The position numbers and the translations under genes are program-made. Under the pieces are notes generated by a model that searched no databases, had not been told where the DNA came from, and worked only from the letters and a program-made list of their open reading frames with translations. A stretch of DNA of 64,000 nt from Plectrocnemia conspersa (Eukaryota > Arthropoda > Insecta > Trichoptera > Polycentropodidae), in contig VTFK01000054.1 of the NCBI GenBank assembly GCA_009617715.1, positions 682,001 through 746,000 of the forward strand. The letters are read 5' to 3'. How positions within the stretch are numbered: position 1 is the stretch's first letter; every line of letters begins with the position of its first letter. Below, piece by piece: positions 49,801 to 58,470 of this stretch.

Positions 49801-51101
49801 CACATTGACCGTAACATTATTAAATCAAATGTAAATAAATAATGATAAATATCTATATAATCATATAATTTTACTAGCACCTGCCAAATAAATTATATTT
49901 TTACTAGTAAAAATATATATCTACCTGTGAAAATATATTCCGATGTGATTTCACGAAAATAAACATATTTTGCAAAATATTTTCGAGACAGTTTTTTTAG
50001 ATTTTTTTTAAGGATTAACTTGAGAATTTATGGTTTAGAATCAGGGACGCGATTTCAGCATTTTCCGAAGGGGAGGGCAAAAGTTTTCCAGTTTTGTGGT
50101 TTTACCATTTCGATAGTATTTCATTAAATTACATGCATTTTCCCGGCTAAACCTGCCCCCCTCAAATGACGTCCCTGCATCAAATTGGAGTATCTTTACA
50201 TCATTAACTCGATGAGATGAAGTCATTCGCTCCATTCAACTTATAGGACCATTTGATGGTTGGAATTTCATTCTCGTCATACCGCGTCCAGGTTTTTATC
50301 ATCCGCGACTAATTTATTGCCTCTCGTCGCCGTGAACCATGTTACACGGCATTCTGCCTTTTTCTAGATAGCACGAGCTTCTCCCTTCCACTTTTCAACC
50401 AGACTCGTTTTTAAAAAACTTTTTTTTCAATTTCAGGCACCTGTTTTGTGGGAAACCAGTCGACGCGCTCCCTGCTGCTCCTGGTAATAATACCACACCT
50501 GATCTACCTATGTGTGGGATGCTTTCTACTGATCTTAGGATTCAGAGCACTTTTTGCGCCGCCTCATCCGTCTACAGTGCCAGCTCTGCCCACGACGAAC
50601 CCCATGGCCAGGAAAGATCCAGCAGACGACGTGAACCTGGTCCGGCTTGGAATCTTCGCAGTCATTTACATAGTTCCGACTTCGTGCATCATAGCCAGTT
50701 GGATCTACGAATACATCTACAGAGACTCTTGGCTAGCGGCCGTTGAGCCGTCGCCGACGGCTAGCATAGCACCCAAGCCTGCATTATGGGTATTCTTGCT
50801 AAGGATACTCATGCTGCAAATCTTGGGCGTGTTGACATCCTTATGGGTCATGTCTCCCAAAGCTCTTCAATCGTGGAAGTGCCTCTTCAGCAAAATGGGA
50901 CCGGCTACGTATAAACCGCCACCGATGATATGCGTACCTCAACAAATTCCAACTCAATACTATTCGACGCCTCAAATGCACTCTCTACCGAAGAGACCTC
51001 ACTCTCACAGCAAGTATTCCACGCACCACAACAGCTACCGCAAGCCCAGATCGCACCACGGACACCAAATGTCATTGCCTGGAGGCGAGACTATGCTTTG
51101 A
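31858..51101 (+). CDS. Frizzled-family Wnt receptor, divergent, 3' two exons (partial)
   Basis: Two exons encode the C-terminal half of a seven-pass Frizzled receptor, which binds Wnt outside the cell and signals through Dishevelled. Exon 31858-32024 follows a CAG acceptor and ends ACA G|GTAATT. Exon 50437-51101 follows TTTCAG. The split Gly codon joins LTG to TCFVGN, the usual Frizzled second outer loop. Visible landmarks are WVVLTETW (end of TM3), LAAWGLPALQTV (TM4), a TM5 starting near TRSLLLLVIIPHLIY, LVRLGIFAVIYIVP (TM6, a strong family signature) and a TM7 running into SPKALQSWKCLF. The tail is about 70 residues, rich in His, Ser and Pro, and ends GETML. The Dishevelled-binding KTxxxW motif reads KALQSW, and the TM3-TM4 loop is unusually basic. 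The first exon starts in phase 2, so an upstream exon must supply the start, cysteine-rich domain and TM1-TM2; I did not find it here. The family is firm. Which paralogue it is (perhaps a Fz3-like divergent receptor) is only inference. Confidence 0.88.
32565..33010. repeat. tandem tip units, about 194-bp period
   Basis: ACGTCAAAAGCAATAAAATC-type tips recur at 32571, 32765 and 32959, exactly 194 bases apart. Each is followed by the CGCTCGGTTATCTA and CTAAACCAAATTTTGACCAA blocks. The array abuts copy B. Confidence 0.75.
33398..33628 (+). pseudogene. KIAA1586/hAT-type zinc-finger remnant in copy B
   Basis: The open frame contains FKNEWLNIHKMRLGCTPCRN, then VGTFGTET and KEWTNTYSVQDNKLQLSS, followed by a short divergent tail ending KQR. 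The WL...LGCxxCRN...KEW...QLSS layout is that of TTF-type zinc fingers at the start of KIAA1586-like/hAT transposase proteins. The downstream dimerisation and catalytic regions are absent. Copy A keeps the following KK...AHK part that this copy lacks. Confidence 0.55.
34032..34797. repeat. tandem tip array, about 195-bp period, ending in a palindrome
   Basis: Tips start at 34032, 34143, 34339, 34534 and 34730; full units are 195-196 bases and the first is shortened. Each unit carries AATAGGAGAGCGCAAAAAAC, CTTCTCAGAAG and the tip. The array ends at GAGAACGCTCGTTACCGAGC, where orientation flips. Confidence 0.75.
35433..35570. mobile_element. extra arm fragment next to copy B
   Basis: GCGCTCTCCTATTGACCAAA followed by ATTCGGTTTGAATACAC repeats the inner part of the family arm directly after the outer end of copy B, suggesting insertion into, or recombination with, another copy. 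Confidence 0.5.
37566..37640 (+). mobile_element. hAT terminal fragment
   Basis: TTGGGTCGACAAACCGCGGC continuing into CTCGCGAGCCGCATTCGGCT is a degenerate form of the CAGGGGTCGGCAAACC-GCGGCTC end common in hAT elements. The other end was not found. Confidence 0.4.
40691..41339. repeat. inverted repeat built of short AACCCCC/GGGGGTTA modules
   Basis: The left arm (40691-40830) runs from AGGACACTAACCGCCTGG through several AATAACCCCC/AATTAACCCC modules to CCGCCACGTATA. The right arm (41191-41339) is its rough inverse, from TATACGTGGCGGGGGTTAAT to ATTTGTCCT. The modules recur roughly every 20-25 bases. About 360 AT-rich bases separate the arms. Unclassified. Confidence 0.65.
41424..41794. mobile_element. 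hAT MITE with perfect 8-bp target duplication
   Basis: The element 41432-41786 starts CAGAGCTCAGAAAATTACGG and ends GGTTTGCCGACCCCTG. GTCTATGG is repeated exactly on both sides (41424-41431 and 41787-41794). The right end is the classic CAGGGGTCGGCAAACC hAT terminus inverted; the left end is degenerate. It is nested in the 4.2 kb TTAA composite and has no ORF. Confidence 0.8.
41905..41985 (+). repeat. possible tRNA-derived SINE head
   Basis: GGTTCAGGTCCC (41959-41970) is close to the pol III B box, and GTAGTCCTTAAGGCGTTGAA about 40 bases earlier could be a decayed A box. The fold is not a good tRNA, so this is a weak SINE call. Confidence 0.3.
43790..43860. repeat. degenerate fragment of the hairpin-tip family
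   Basis: AATTGACCAATAAGAGAGCA followed by CAAAAAACAATTATCC is a short, mutated piece of the family arm. A similar one lies at about 38580-38670. Confidence 0.5.
44361..44366 (-). terminator. AATAAA poly(A) signal downstream of the arginine-rich exon
   Basis: TTTATT on the + strand reads AATAAA on the - strand, about 120 bases past the TAG of the arginine-rich exon. Confidence 0.35.
44488..44735 (-). CDS. arginine-rich terminal exon, antisense inside the Frizzled intron
   Basis: On the minus strand a pyrimidine-rich tract ending TTTTCACAG precedes an open frame of 81 codons that ends in TAG at 44488. The frame is entered after two bases, so an upstream exon must end one base into a codon. 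The first third is Ser/Pro-rich (ISSASSPIKIGQ) and the rest is extremely basic: 24 arginines in a 47-residue stretch, in RRRS, RSRR and RRTRR runs. It ends in an acidic tail (SEDTP). An AATAAA complement at 44361-44366 lies about 120 bases beyond the stop. This resembles an SR/RS-type protein or a sperm nuclear basic protein, but I recognise no specific family. A terminal exon with acceptor, open frame and poly(A) signal together makes chance unlikely. Its 5' exons are not established; see the open frame at 45568-45737. Confidence 0.5.
45106..45232. mobile_element. hairpin-tip family fragment (inner arm and tip)
   Basis: It contains AAAGTATATTCAAACC, GGTCAATATGAGAGCGC, ACTTCTCAGAAGT and the GTCAAAAGCAATAAAATCGT tip, and stops at the tip. 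Confidence 0.65.
45568..45737 (-). other. unrecognised open frame with exon-like ends
   Basis: After a minus-strand acceptor-like GTGGTTAG there are about 56 open codons including RFESGGVTLGDYKIPPLW and CVEKAIPFFDDSGRVQVYE, ending at a TGA at 45568. Base composition is much less AT-rich than the surroundings. Two donor-like sites lie inside: CAG|GTATAC and TCAG|GTAGGG. The second leaves one base of a codon, which is the phase needed to splice to the arginine-rich exon at 44735. I do not recognise the protein. Parts of the + strand frames are also open, so a conserved non-coding element or old repeat is possible. Confidence 0.25.
46340..47440. mobile_element. hairpin-tip family copy with head-to-head palindrome
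   Basis: Arms at about 46400-46532 and 46534-46650 meet at GGAACGCTCGGTAACGAGCG near 46533. The right arm continues through GGTTAGGTTTGGGTTTGAAC near 46885, TATATATTTATTAAAGAAAA and the outer GAGAATTTTCAGTTTAGAAT to the CAGGGACGTCATTTCAGC end motif near 47279 and the following purine-rich tail. Confidence 0.7.
47938..48346. mobile_element. piggyBac-like MITE
   Basis: TTAA (47938-47941) precedes CACTTTACCGACCGG. The right end inverted reads CACTTTACCTACCGG and is followed by TTAG, a one-base decay of the TTAA duplicate. 401 bp, non-coding, with a GACGCCAAATGGCGTC palindrome near the right end. Confidence 0.75.
49226..49251. repeat. (AT)n microsatellite
   Basis: An uninterrupted run of AT dinucleotides. 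A similar run is at about 24000-24018. Confidence 0.85.
49362..50190. mobile_element. single-arm copy of the hairpin-tip family
   Basis: It runs from GTTCCCACTGCGATGG and the inverted tip (near 49390) through the arm blocks to GGTTTAGAATCAGGGACGCG near 50035. It closes with ATGACGTCCCTG at 50166-50177, which is inverse to CAGGGACG at 50042. It shows the family as one arm without the head-to-head partner, and ends only 250 bp before the last Frizzled exon. Confidence 0.7.
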
Positions 51102-51560
51102 GCTCTATTTCTGAACATTTGTGTATTATAAAAGTTATTCTTAGTGTATACGTAAACAAAATCTCTTTAATCTCGGAATTGTGTAAGTTCCTCGTATTGT
51201 TCAGTATGCCCGATAGCCTTGCCAATCAAAGCTCGTGTATAGTTACTAACTGTGAGTTTGTATAAAATACGTCGTTTATGTTGAATAGTCTATTTTATAA
51301 TAATTGTAAATAATTTATAGCTTGTATAGATTTGTTATGTGTTTAATATTTATGTGGCAATCGTTTTGTCAAATTGTGATATTTGAGTAATTTTAATGTG
51401 CCATTATTATTATTTACGAACATCCTAGAACGTGTTATTCGGAAGCCTTCGATATACGTCAATACATGTACATATACGTACCGTTTAAGAAATGTTTATG
51501 AACACATTGTAGATATGTGTATTATGTTTTAAAGTAATAAAACGAATCGATTGTAAAAGA
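51102..51560 (+). other. Frizzled 3' untranslated region
   Basis: AT-rich sequence follows the TGA at 51099-51101 and has no open frame of note. The first good AATAAA, at 51536-51541, would give a 3' UTR of about 450 nt. A second AATAAA lies near 51667 and could serve as an alternative end. Confidence 0.6.
51536..51541 (+). terminator. AATAAA poly(A) signal of the Frizzled gene
   Basis: Canonical AATAAA lies 435 bases after the Frizzled stop codon, in an AT-rich context. Another AATAAA follows about 130 bases later. Confidence 0.55.
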
Positions 51561-53507
51561 AGCTTATGATTGATCATTTCATTTTTTTATATTTAATATG
51601 ACTGATTATCTGTATTACGATAAACTATTTTCCATGTGCCTTTTTATATGATTGTATAAATATTTTAATAAAAACTATTAAATCATAGTATTTGATTATT
51701 TATTATATAGCTTAAAACCTCCCCTGCTACATTAAAAACAATATTGTTTCTGTAAATCACTAATAATTACATTTACTTTAAATTAGATGTTGATTTTATT
51801 TTTTTTTTTAATAGATTTTGATACATACTAGTAATGAGTTTATTATTGTAAATCATTTTTTCGTATCAATAAGTAAGTTTGTAATCGATTTTTCTAAAAG
51901 TTATTTAAAATTATGCCATGATTTAAAAAAAAATTATATTACATAACCAAACATAATAGATCTTTAAAAAATATAAATTTTACTATACAAAATGTTATAA
52001 TAATAAAAATTATCATTTCGTTGAATATTTTTTTAAAGGATTTATATTATAGAATTTTTACTTAAAACATAATTAAATTAAATAATATATAATTAAATTT
52101 AAAAAGTATTGATCGAATTTTTTATGTTCTGTTCGAATATTGTTTTATTTTATAAAAACAGAATGTTTAAAATCTGTCCAAAAGTTTATAAGATGCAAAC
52201 CAAAAGCAGAAGTTTATATAATCTGTGAGTGTTGCTTCTCATATTTATATTACCGAATAATGTAAGATATTAAAAACGTATATAAATTCTGAAATGATCT
52301 ACCAGATTTGTATATAAATATCGGGGTTAAGACTCCACATTTCACACAACAACAGTTTGAATTTGCCAGTTCTTGTAACATTTGTTAAGTATCAAGATTA
52401 TATTAACACCATTTACTAAGTAAAAGTTTAAAAGTAATAACTGCGGTGTATTGTGCGTGTTCATTACACCTGTTCTTTTTGTTTGTTTCCATTATTGTGT
52501 ATTGGCGTTTCCTATCTATTTGGGATATATAGGCACACAGGTAAAGTATATAAAAAAATAAAATATACTGAGCAAATTTTATATTTATTATAGGCACTGT
52601 ATATTTGCAGTGGGATACAATCAATTCAAATATTCACCTATATCTTTTGATTATCATATCGGAGGGACATTAAACATTTATACATTACATGTAATTTTTT
52701 TATCATAAGCACCGTAGATTTATATTATTAGTTTCACTCGACACATTTTAGACAGACACCTTGGATTTGATCCGTAATTCATCAACAACATTATAAAATT
52801 TCAAATACACAAAAAAGAAACTATTGCAAATCAACACTGACTGAAGAATCAATAGACTCTGGTCACTAACAAAGCTTTCTGTATTGACTTATATTAAATT
52901 GGCACATTTTACGGTATGCATCGAAACTATTGAGCAATTTTTTTACAAAAGTTTAGGAACGCACATTTAGGAATGTACCTTGATACATTTTTTAAATATT
53001 AGTAGGCCGAAAATAAATTATCACATTTTTTCATATTAAATTAACTGTTAGTTCGTACTAACTATATTGACTAGTCGTACAGTTCAGACTTGCGCAAATG
53101 AGACCATAAAATTTTGCAAATAACGCAAATGAGACCATAAGTTTTTAAAATTAATTAAGTCACTGGTAAATCATACTTGATACATAAGAAAGAATTCAAT
53201 ACAGAAACATCGCTCATATACGCTAAACCGTCTTAAAAAAAAATTGATAACTTTGGAAAAAAACTCATGAATATGTATAGATTCCATATATAAAATATTA
53301 ACATCTTACACTGCAATAAGCATTGTGTATATATATAAAATTTATAATTGATCCCCGTTGACCAGTCGGCACGAAGCAGTCATGAAAATCTTACACCGTT
53401 TCCATAATAACCTATTTGCATATATAATAAATTGACATTGATTACTACATGTTTTTATACATATATATATAATATATAAAAAATTTCATCTTAGTTAAAA
53501 AATAAAT
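51561..53507. other. AT-rich intergenic stretch between the Frizzled and epimerase-like genes
   Basis: Both flanking genes end toward this stretch, so it should hold both 3' ends. No other gene or repeat was recognised. Confidence 0.5.
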
Positions 53508-53581
53508 TCACTCGGGGTTCATAAGACAGCATTCTTGAAAATTTATAGATTCGCCAAAGATTTTCGGGAAGACTCCGATAG

Positions 53582-56500
53582 CTACAAAGTCGTCCACAAT
53601 CTGAAATAATTAAAAATAATATTTAATAATAATTTTTCATGTGTATGAATTTAATAATAATAATTTAACCTTTTTAGATTTTCTTCCATCAGACATTCAA
53701 TCTCGAATTGAAAACCCAACTTTTCAATTTTTGAGCCGTCAAGATAGATGTTTTTATTCAGCAAATGTTCCGGAGTCATTGTAGGATCTAGTGGTGTATT
53801 TTGTATGCCTGCTGCAGAACAAGCATTTGCCCAAGATGCCAAATGCTTATCATTCACATCGTCAATGATAGAATCTAAATCCACCTATGATTAAAAAACA
53901 TACTAATAATAATAATCAGTCATTTATGTAACGAATATCACTACAAAAATATGAATATCTGCAATTTTTTTTGTACAATAATTAGTACTATACACTTTTA
54001 ATGACAGTGCACTATATTAAAATCATCGTGGAAAGGTTTATTATACAACATAATAGCTGCTGACATAAGATAATTAGCGTTTAACACATTTATCAGTCAA
54101 TGGAGTAATTAAACTTCTTTCAGTATAAGATTCAACTAACAAGCCAGACGACATAGACTAATTTGAGTCGTTAAAGGGTAAGATTTGTAAGAAAACACAT
54201 TTTTGGTTCACAAGATTCTAAACTTCGCTGCTCCTGACTTTTATTTACAGTAACACTGTTAACATTACGAATAAAAACATCAAGACTTTTGCCACAAAGG
54301 TAAGATATTTATATTTATAATTAAACACTAATATCTGATAAATATGTGTATTAGATATTGTTAATTTTAATTTTAAAAATCGATAAAATTAATATTTTTC
54401 AATGTTTGCTAAACAATAATTTTTATAATTGATTATAATAAACTATGTTACATAGTACGATATATATTTAAAGCTGAGTTTTGGTCTCAATATTTGGTCT
54501 TAATACTGCGCAAACAACTATGAATGAAATTTAGAAATATGAGTAATGACACTCGTCACCTTTTGAATTTCATACAATATGTATAACACAATTTTGTACA
54601 AATTACTGATCAGTGAGGGTGTCAAAAGAAGAATGCTCAATATATTATTTTAAATACTTTTTGATCAGGAACGTCATTTCAGCTTTTTAAAATCACCGGA
54701 ATTAAGATCAGCTGTTATTGAATTAATTTAGCAAAATACATAGTTTTATCGAATTTATTATAATTATATACAATAGCTAATGCTTGGAACCAATTTTATA
54801 CACATAAAGATCGAATCCGTGTCGGCGTTAGTTTTGTGCAGATTTGCATGTAAATGAAATAATTAGAGATAAATTAACCGCAAGCAAATTATTGAACTGA
54901 TTGAAATAAAATCTGTCTTGAAACAACAAAAAAAAACGAAGCAGGAACTTTACAAAAATATTGCAATGCACACCTATTTTTGAGATGAGCGTTAAACAAT
55001 AATAAAGGGAGGGCCTTTCCAACATTTTATTTCGTTTAACAAACGAATTCCGCAAATTTCGGTCATAGTAGATACAGCCGATAAACATTCTATTTACAAA
55101 TTTTTCGAATGCGTAAAAGCATTTTTTTGTTGAAAAGAAGCGTCTCTTTATCTCACATTTCGAAACAAAATAAAGGTGTATAAAGTACCATGGATTTTAA
55201 AGTGGCACCTGTATTGCTCAAGTATACAAATCGTTGCATTTTAAGATTTTTTAAATTTCATTCGAGAAAATAATAATAAAAATAAATAATAATAATAATA
55301 AACGAATATTCGAATATTCATCTAGTTCAATCAGTGGCGTAGCTATGGTGGGGGGAGGGGGCGGGCCGCCCCGGGCGGCACTTGCTTGGGGGCGGCATAT
55401 TCGCGATGGGATCGTCCAGTGTGGTTCTTAACTTTGAATGCACTAAAACATATATAAATCCACGAATAACAAGAGCTTAATAATAACCAATTTATTAATT
55501 TAAGAAATGCTTATTTTATGATCCTGCAAAAACGGGGGGGGGGGGGCAATTTTAAGGATCGCCCTGGGCGGCACATACCCTAGCTACGCCACTGAGTTCA
55601 ATATAGGGCAAATAATTCGAATATTTGATTAAGAACTCTAGTCATAACTGTTCAGAACTATAGTTACATATGCATTAATGTTTCGACCCAGAACAATAAT
55701 TTTTTAATTGTTCGTTGTGCGCCATGCGTTTTAAGTCGGTAATATGAAGTAAACAAAAGTTTTTATGCACTTAATCAAATACCCAACAACCGCCAGTGGT
55801 CACACGTGGACACATACAATGGCACGGCACTAATCTAAACGAACGACATCCACAGTCATGTTTCTACACTGGTCATATTTATATATGACATATTAGAAAT
55901 AGTATGTATTTACTAGTTACTTTCACACCTAATTCGCTAACACATCATCTGACTCACAAAATAAATAAATAGAATAATTTAAAATAAATTTAATATTTTA
56001 AGATTATCTTATCGAAACGTTGAAATCGGGAAAAATTATCAACGACTCCACAGCTCTGCGTAAAACTATGTAGTAATGAAAATAGGCCATTTAGGCAAGA
56101 CAATAGAAAAAAGTTATGCAAGGGATTAATTTTATTACATGTCACTACTATTGTTTTATCCTTTTGAAGGGATTTAGATAAAAATTATGTTTTCAATAAT
56201 GGAGAAAAGTAATTAAGATGAGCTCTATATTGTCGTATTTTTGCGTATATTCACAAAATAAAAAATATTGATTCTTTGGATTTAATTCAAGTTTATTGCT
56301 ACATTGAACTCATTATTTAAAAATTCAACAATCCAAATGTTCGCCTTCATTTTTTTTTAATAATATATTAAAAATATTTTTTTGTCTGGAATAATCAATT
56401 CCGGAAAGTTCCTGTCTGCAAAATTCATTGTAACATTAAGAAATGTTTAGAGTACTATTACGTATAAATATAACATATTGAACTTGATCGTGCATAATTG

Positions 56501-58470
56501 CTTCAAGTAAGCTCAATAGGAATAATCTTAAATAATTAAGAATAAAGAATTATATTTATTTAAATTAAATTAAGACCATCATAACCTAACAGGTTATAGA
56601 TAGATACTTTTTTCATACAAGAAAATAAAAAAAATATTCTAAAACAAAATTTGAGGATACTGTCCTTGCTTTTAAACTGTATTGATATATACTTTTTATA
56701 GCCTTTACTAACCTTCGCTAGTTTCGACATTGCAACACCCCAATAGTCGTGATTGATATTGAACATGTTTGATATAATCTCGGTGATTTTCCCCTGAGTG
56801 GTGTCACCCTTATCGACGACATTATAAGTTTGCCCGACAGCTTCTTTACGTTCAAACACAAACATAATAGCTCGACAAAGATCTAAAACGCTGATGGTGT
56901 TCATCTTCAATTCGGCCGTCCACATCAACTTCATCATCTCACCCAAATGCTTGTAAATTGCGCCGACTAAAAGTCTCGGAGCTAAAAATGTTAAAATTTA
57001 TGCATAATATATTGTTACATATTTATCATATCAATAGTTTGGAAGAAGACTCACAACTAAAATATCTTCATTTTTTTTGAAGATAGTTTTAACTAATATA
57101 TAAATTGTTTTAAGCCTTAAAATGGATTAGTGTAATCTTTGGCTTTTGTTTGTAGATGCAAGTGAAAAAATACGATTGCTATCTGAATGAAAATAGGGTT
57201 TTCACACGTACAGTAAGAGAAGGATAAAGTTGCAAGCAGCATAATTTAAAATGCTTGCAAATCTCACAAGAGTCGCTTGTTCCTATTATTTATCTCAATC
57301 AAGATGCAGATGTTTTATTATTATTCAAATTTGGAAAAAAACTATTAATTTTGTGATTCATTCTTCTTCTAGGTCAATGATTTAAATATAAAACTCACTT
57401 AGTCCCTTACGATCACCGATTCCGTACACAATAGCCGGTCTCAGGATCGTATAATTTAATTTTGACGAATAGCTCTTCAATTCAGTTTCCACTTGGCTTT
57501 TCCACTTTGCGTTGATCGTCCAAGGATTCATTGAATCATCTTCTTTATGAGGCTATTAACAAGAATAACAATTTTGAGAATAAATTCATAATTTTTCTTA
57601 CTTGAATATTTTACAAATACCTTTTCACTGCTATTCATACATCCAGAAGAAATCTCGATATATTTCTTCACCTTTAAACGAGCGCATTCCTTCACACAGT
57701 TAACGCTCAAAGTCAATATCCCTTCTTTGTAGATACCGTCACTTTGCCCCGATTTAGTTTCTCCAGCGCAGTTCACTACCAGATCCCATGTTTCATTCGA
57801 CGTCGGTTCCAATGCAGCAGCACAAGATGCTGAAACGCATAAAAGAGAACATTTAACATACATTCACATTTTATTTTAAACTGTAATTTTTCGCAAATAA
57901 GATATTGAGTTGATTTTTATCTCACAGAAAGGACAAAAATCTGTAAATAAAAAATCTATAATACTTACCAGGAATGATCAGATTGGCGCTCTTGTACTCC
58001 ACAATTGGATTTTCAAAAATGGTCGCATGATTTTTGTTAAGCCACGCTATTTGCGGTGGGACTTTATCAACTACTCGTATTGTACTCGCCAAGTTATTGA
58101 TAACCAAATATTCGACGAGGTTACGCCCGATAAAGCCACATCCTGTAAACAATATTATAATCACATAAGAGTGCATAATACTAACCAATTATGATAAATC
58201 ATTACAATATGTAGTTTAAACTGTCGAAATATATTTTTCTCCAATATAAATACTGTACATTTAACAAATAATTAGACTAATGAATATAAAATAGTGTAAA
58301 TCGATTAGTTAACCACAAATTATTACTAATTAATACATATTGAAATTAACGATTTAAACGATTATGTAGTTTGTTTATAGTGTTATTTTCATATAATAAA
58401 GGTGATTAAAATTGTATTTACCTCCTAAAACTACGACTTTAGGGCTCAGCCCATCTACTTCACCGGACAT
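53582..58470 (-). CDS. NAD(P)-binding epimerase/dehydratase-like protein (SDR), seven exons
   Basis: Minus-strand exons are 58470-58422, 58142-57969, 57829-57621, 57552-57399, 56981-56713, 53884-53670 and 53600-53582. All have GT-AG borders and compatible phases, giving 362 residues. The start is the ATG at 58468-58470 (MSGEVDGLSPKVVVLGG). A Rossmann nucleotide-binding motif GGCGFIG spans residues 16-22, VVDK follows the second strand, LVVNCAGETK marks a cofactor-contacting region, YIEISSGCMN is near 131-140, and RPAIVYGIGDRKGL is near 182-195. Later come KMNTISVLDLCRAI and GQTYNVVDKGDTTQGKI, typical of extended SDRs. The usual YxxxK has Thr156 where Tyr is expected (WTINAK), so it may be an atypical or non-catalytic member. 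The family assignment is strong; the substrate is unknown. The exon 6-7 join yields an abrupt end (KRLWTTL), whereas another frame continues to 53508; see findings. It is divergent from SF3A1. Confidence 0.85.
53885..56712 (-). other. long intron 5 of the epimerase-like gene
   Basis: The donor AAG|GTTAGT (56712) and acceptor ATCATAG (53885) bound a 2.8 kb intron joining MSKLAK to VDLDSI in phase 0. It contains the hAT MITE at 55332-55594 and, near 54667, a degenerate end (CAGGAACGTCATTTCAG) of the interspersed repeat family. Nothing else was recognised. Confidence 0.75.
55324..55602. mobile_element. hAT MITE with perfect 8-bp target duplication
   Basis: The element 55332-55594 begins CAGTGGCGTAGCTA and ends TAGCTACGCCACTG, with AGTTCAAT directly repeated on both sides (55324-55331 and 55595-55602). 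An 8-bp duplication and CAG...CTG ends are diagnostic of hAT. It has no coding capacity and contains a poly-G run. It is closely related to the copy at 23264 and sits in intron 5 of the epimerase-like gene. The perfect duplication suggests a fairly recent insertion. Confidence 0.85.

Larger units (their letters stand above)
32025..50436 (+). other. 18.4 kb intron of the Frizzled gene
   Basis: The donor CAG|GTAATT and acceptor TTTCAG|GC bracket this intron, and the reading phase matches across it. It is filled with repeat-family copies (32565-35560, 45106-45232, 46340-47440, 49362-50190), a 4.2 kb TTAA-flanked composite, MITEs, and a minus-strand arginine-rich exon at 44488-44735. CpG-richer patches without a convincing ORF occur near 36300-36680, 38990-39370, 45900-46080 and 48830-49200. 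They may be regulatory, but nothing in the sequence proves it. Confidence 0.85.
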
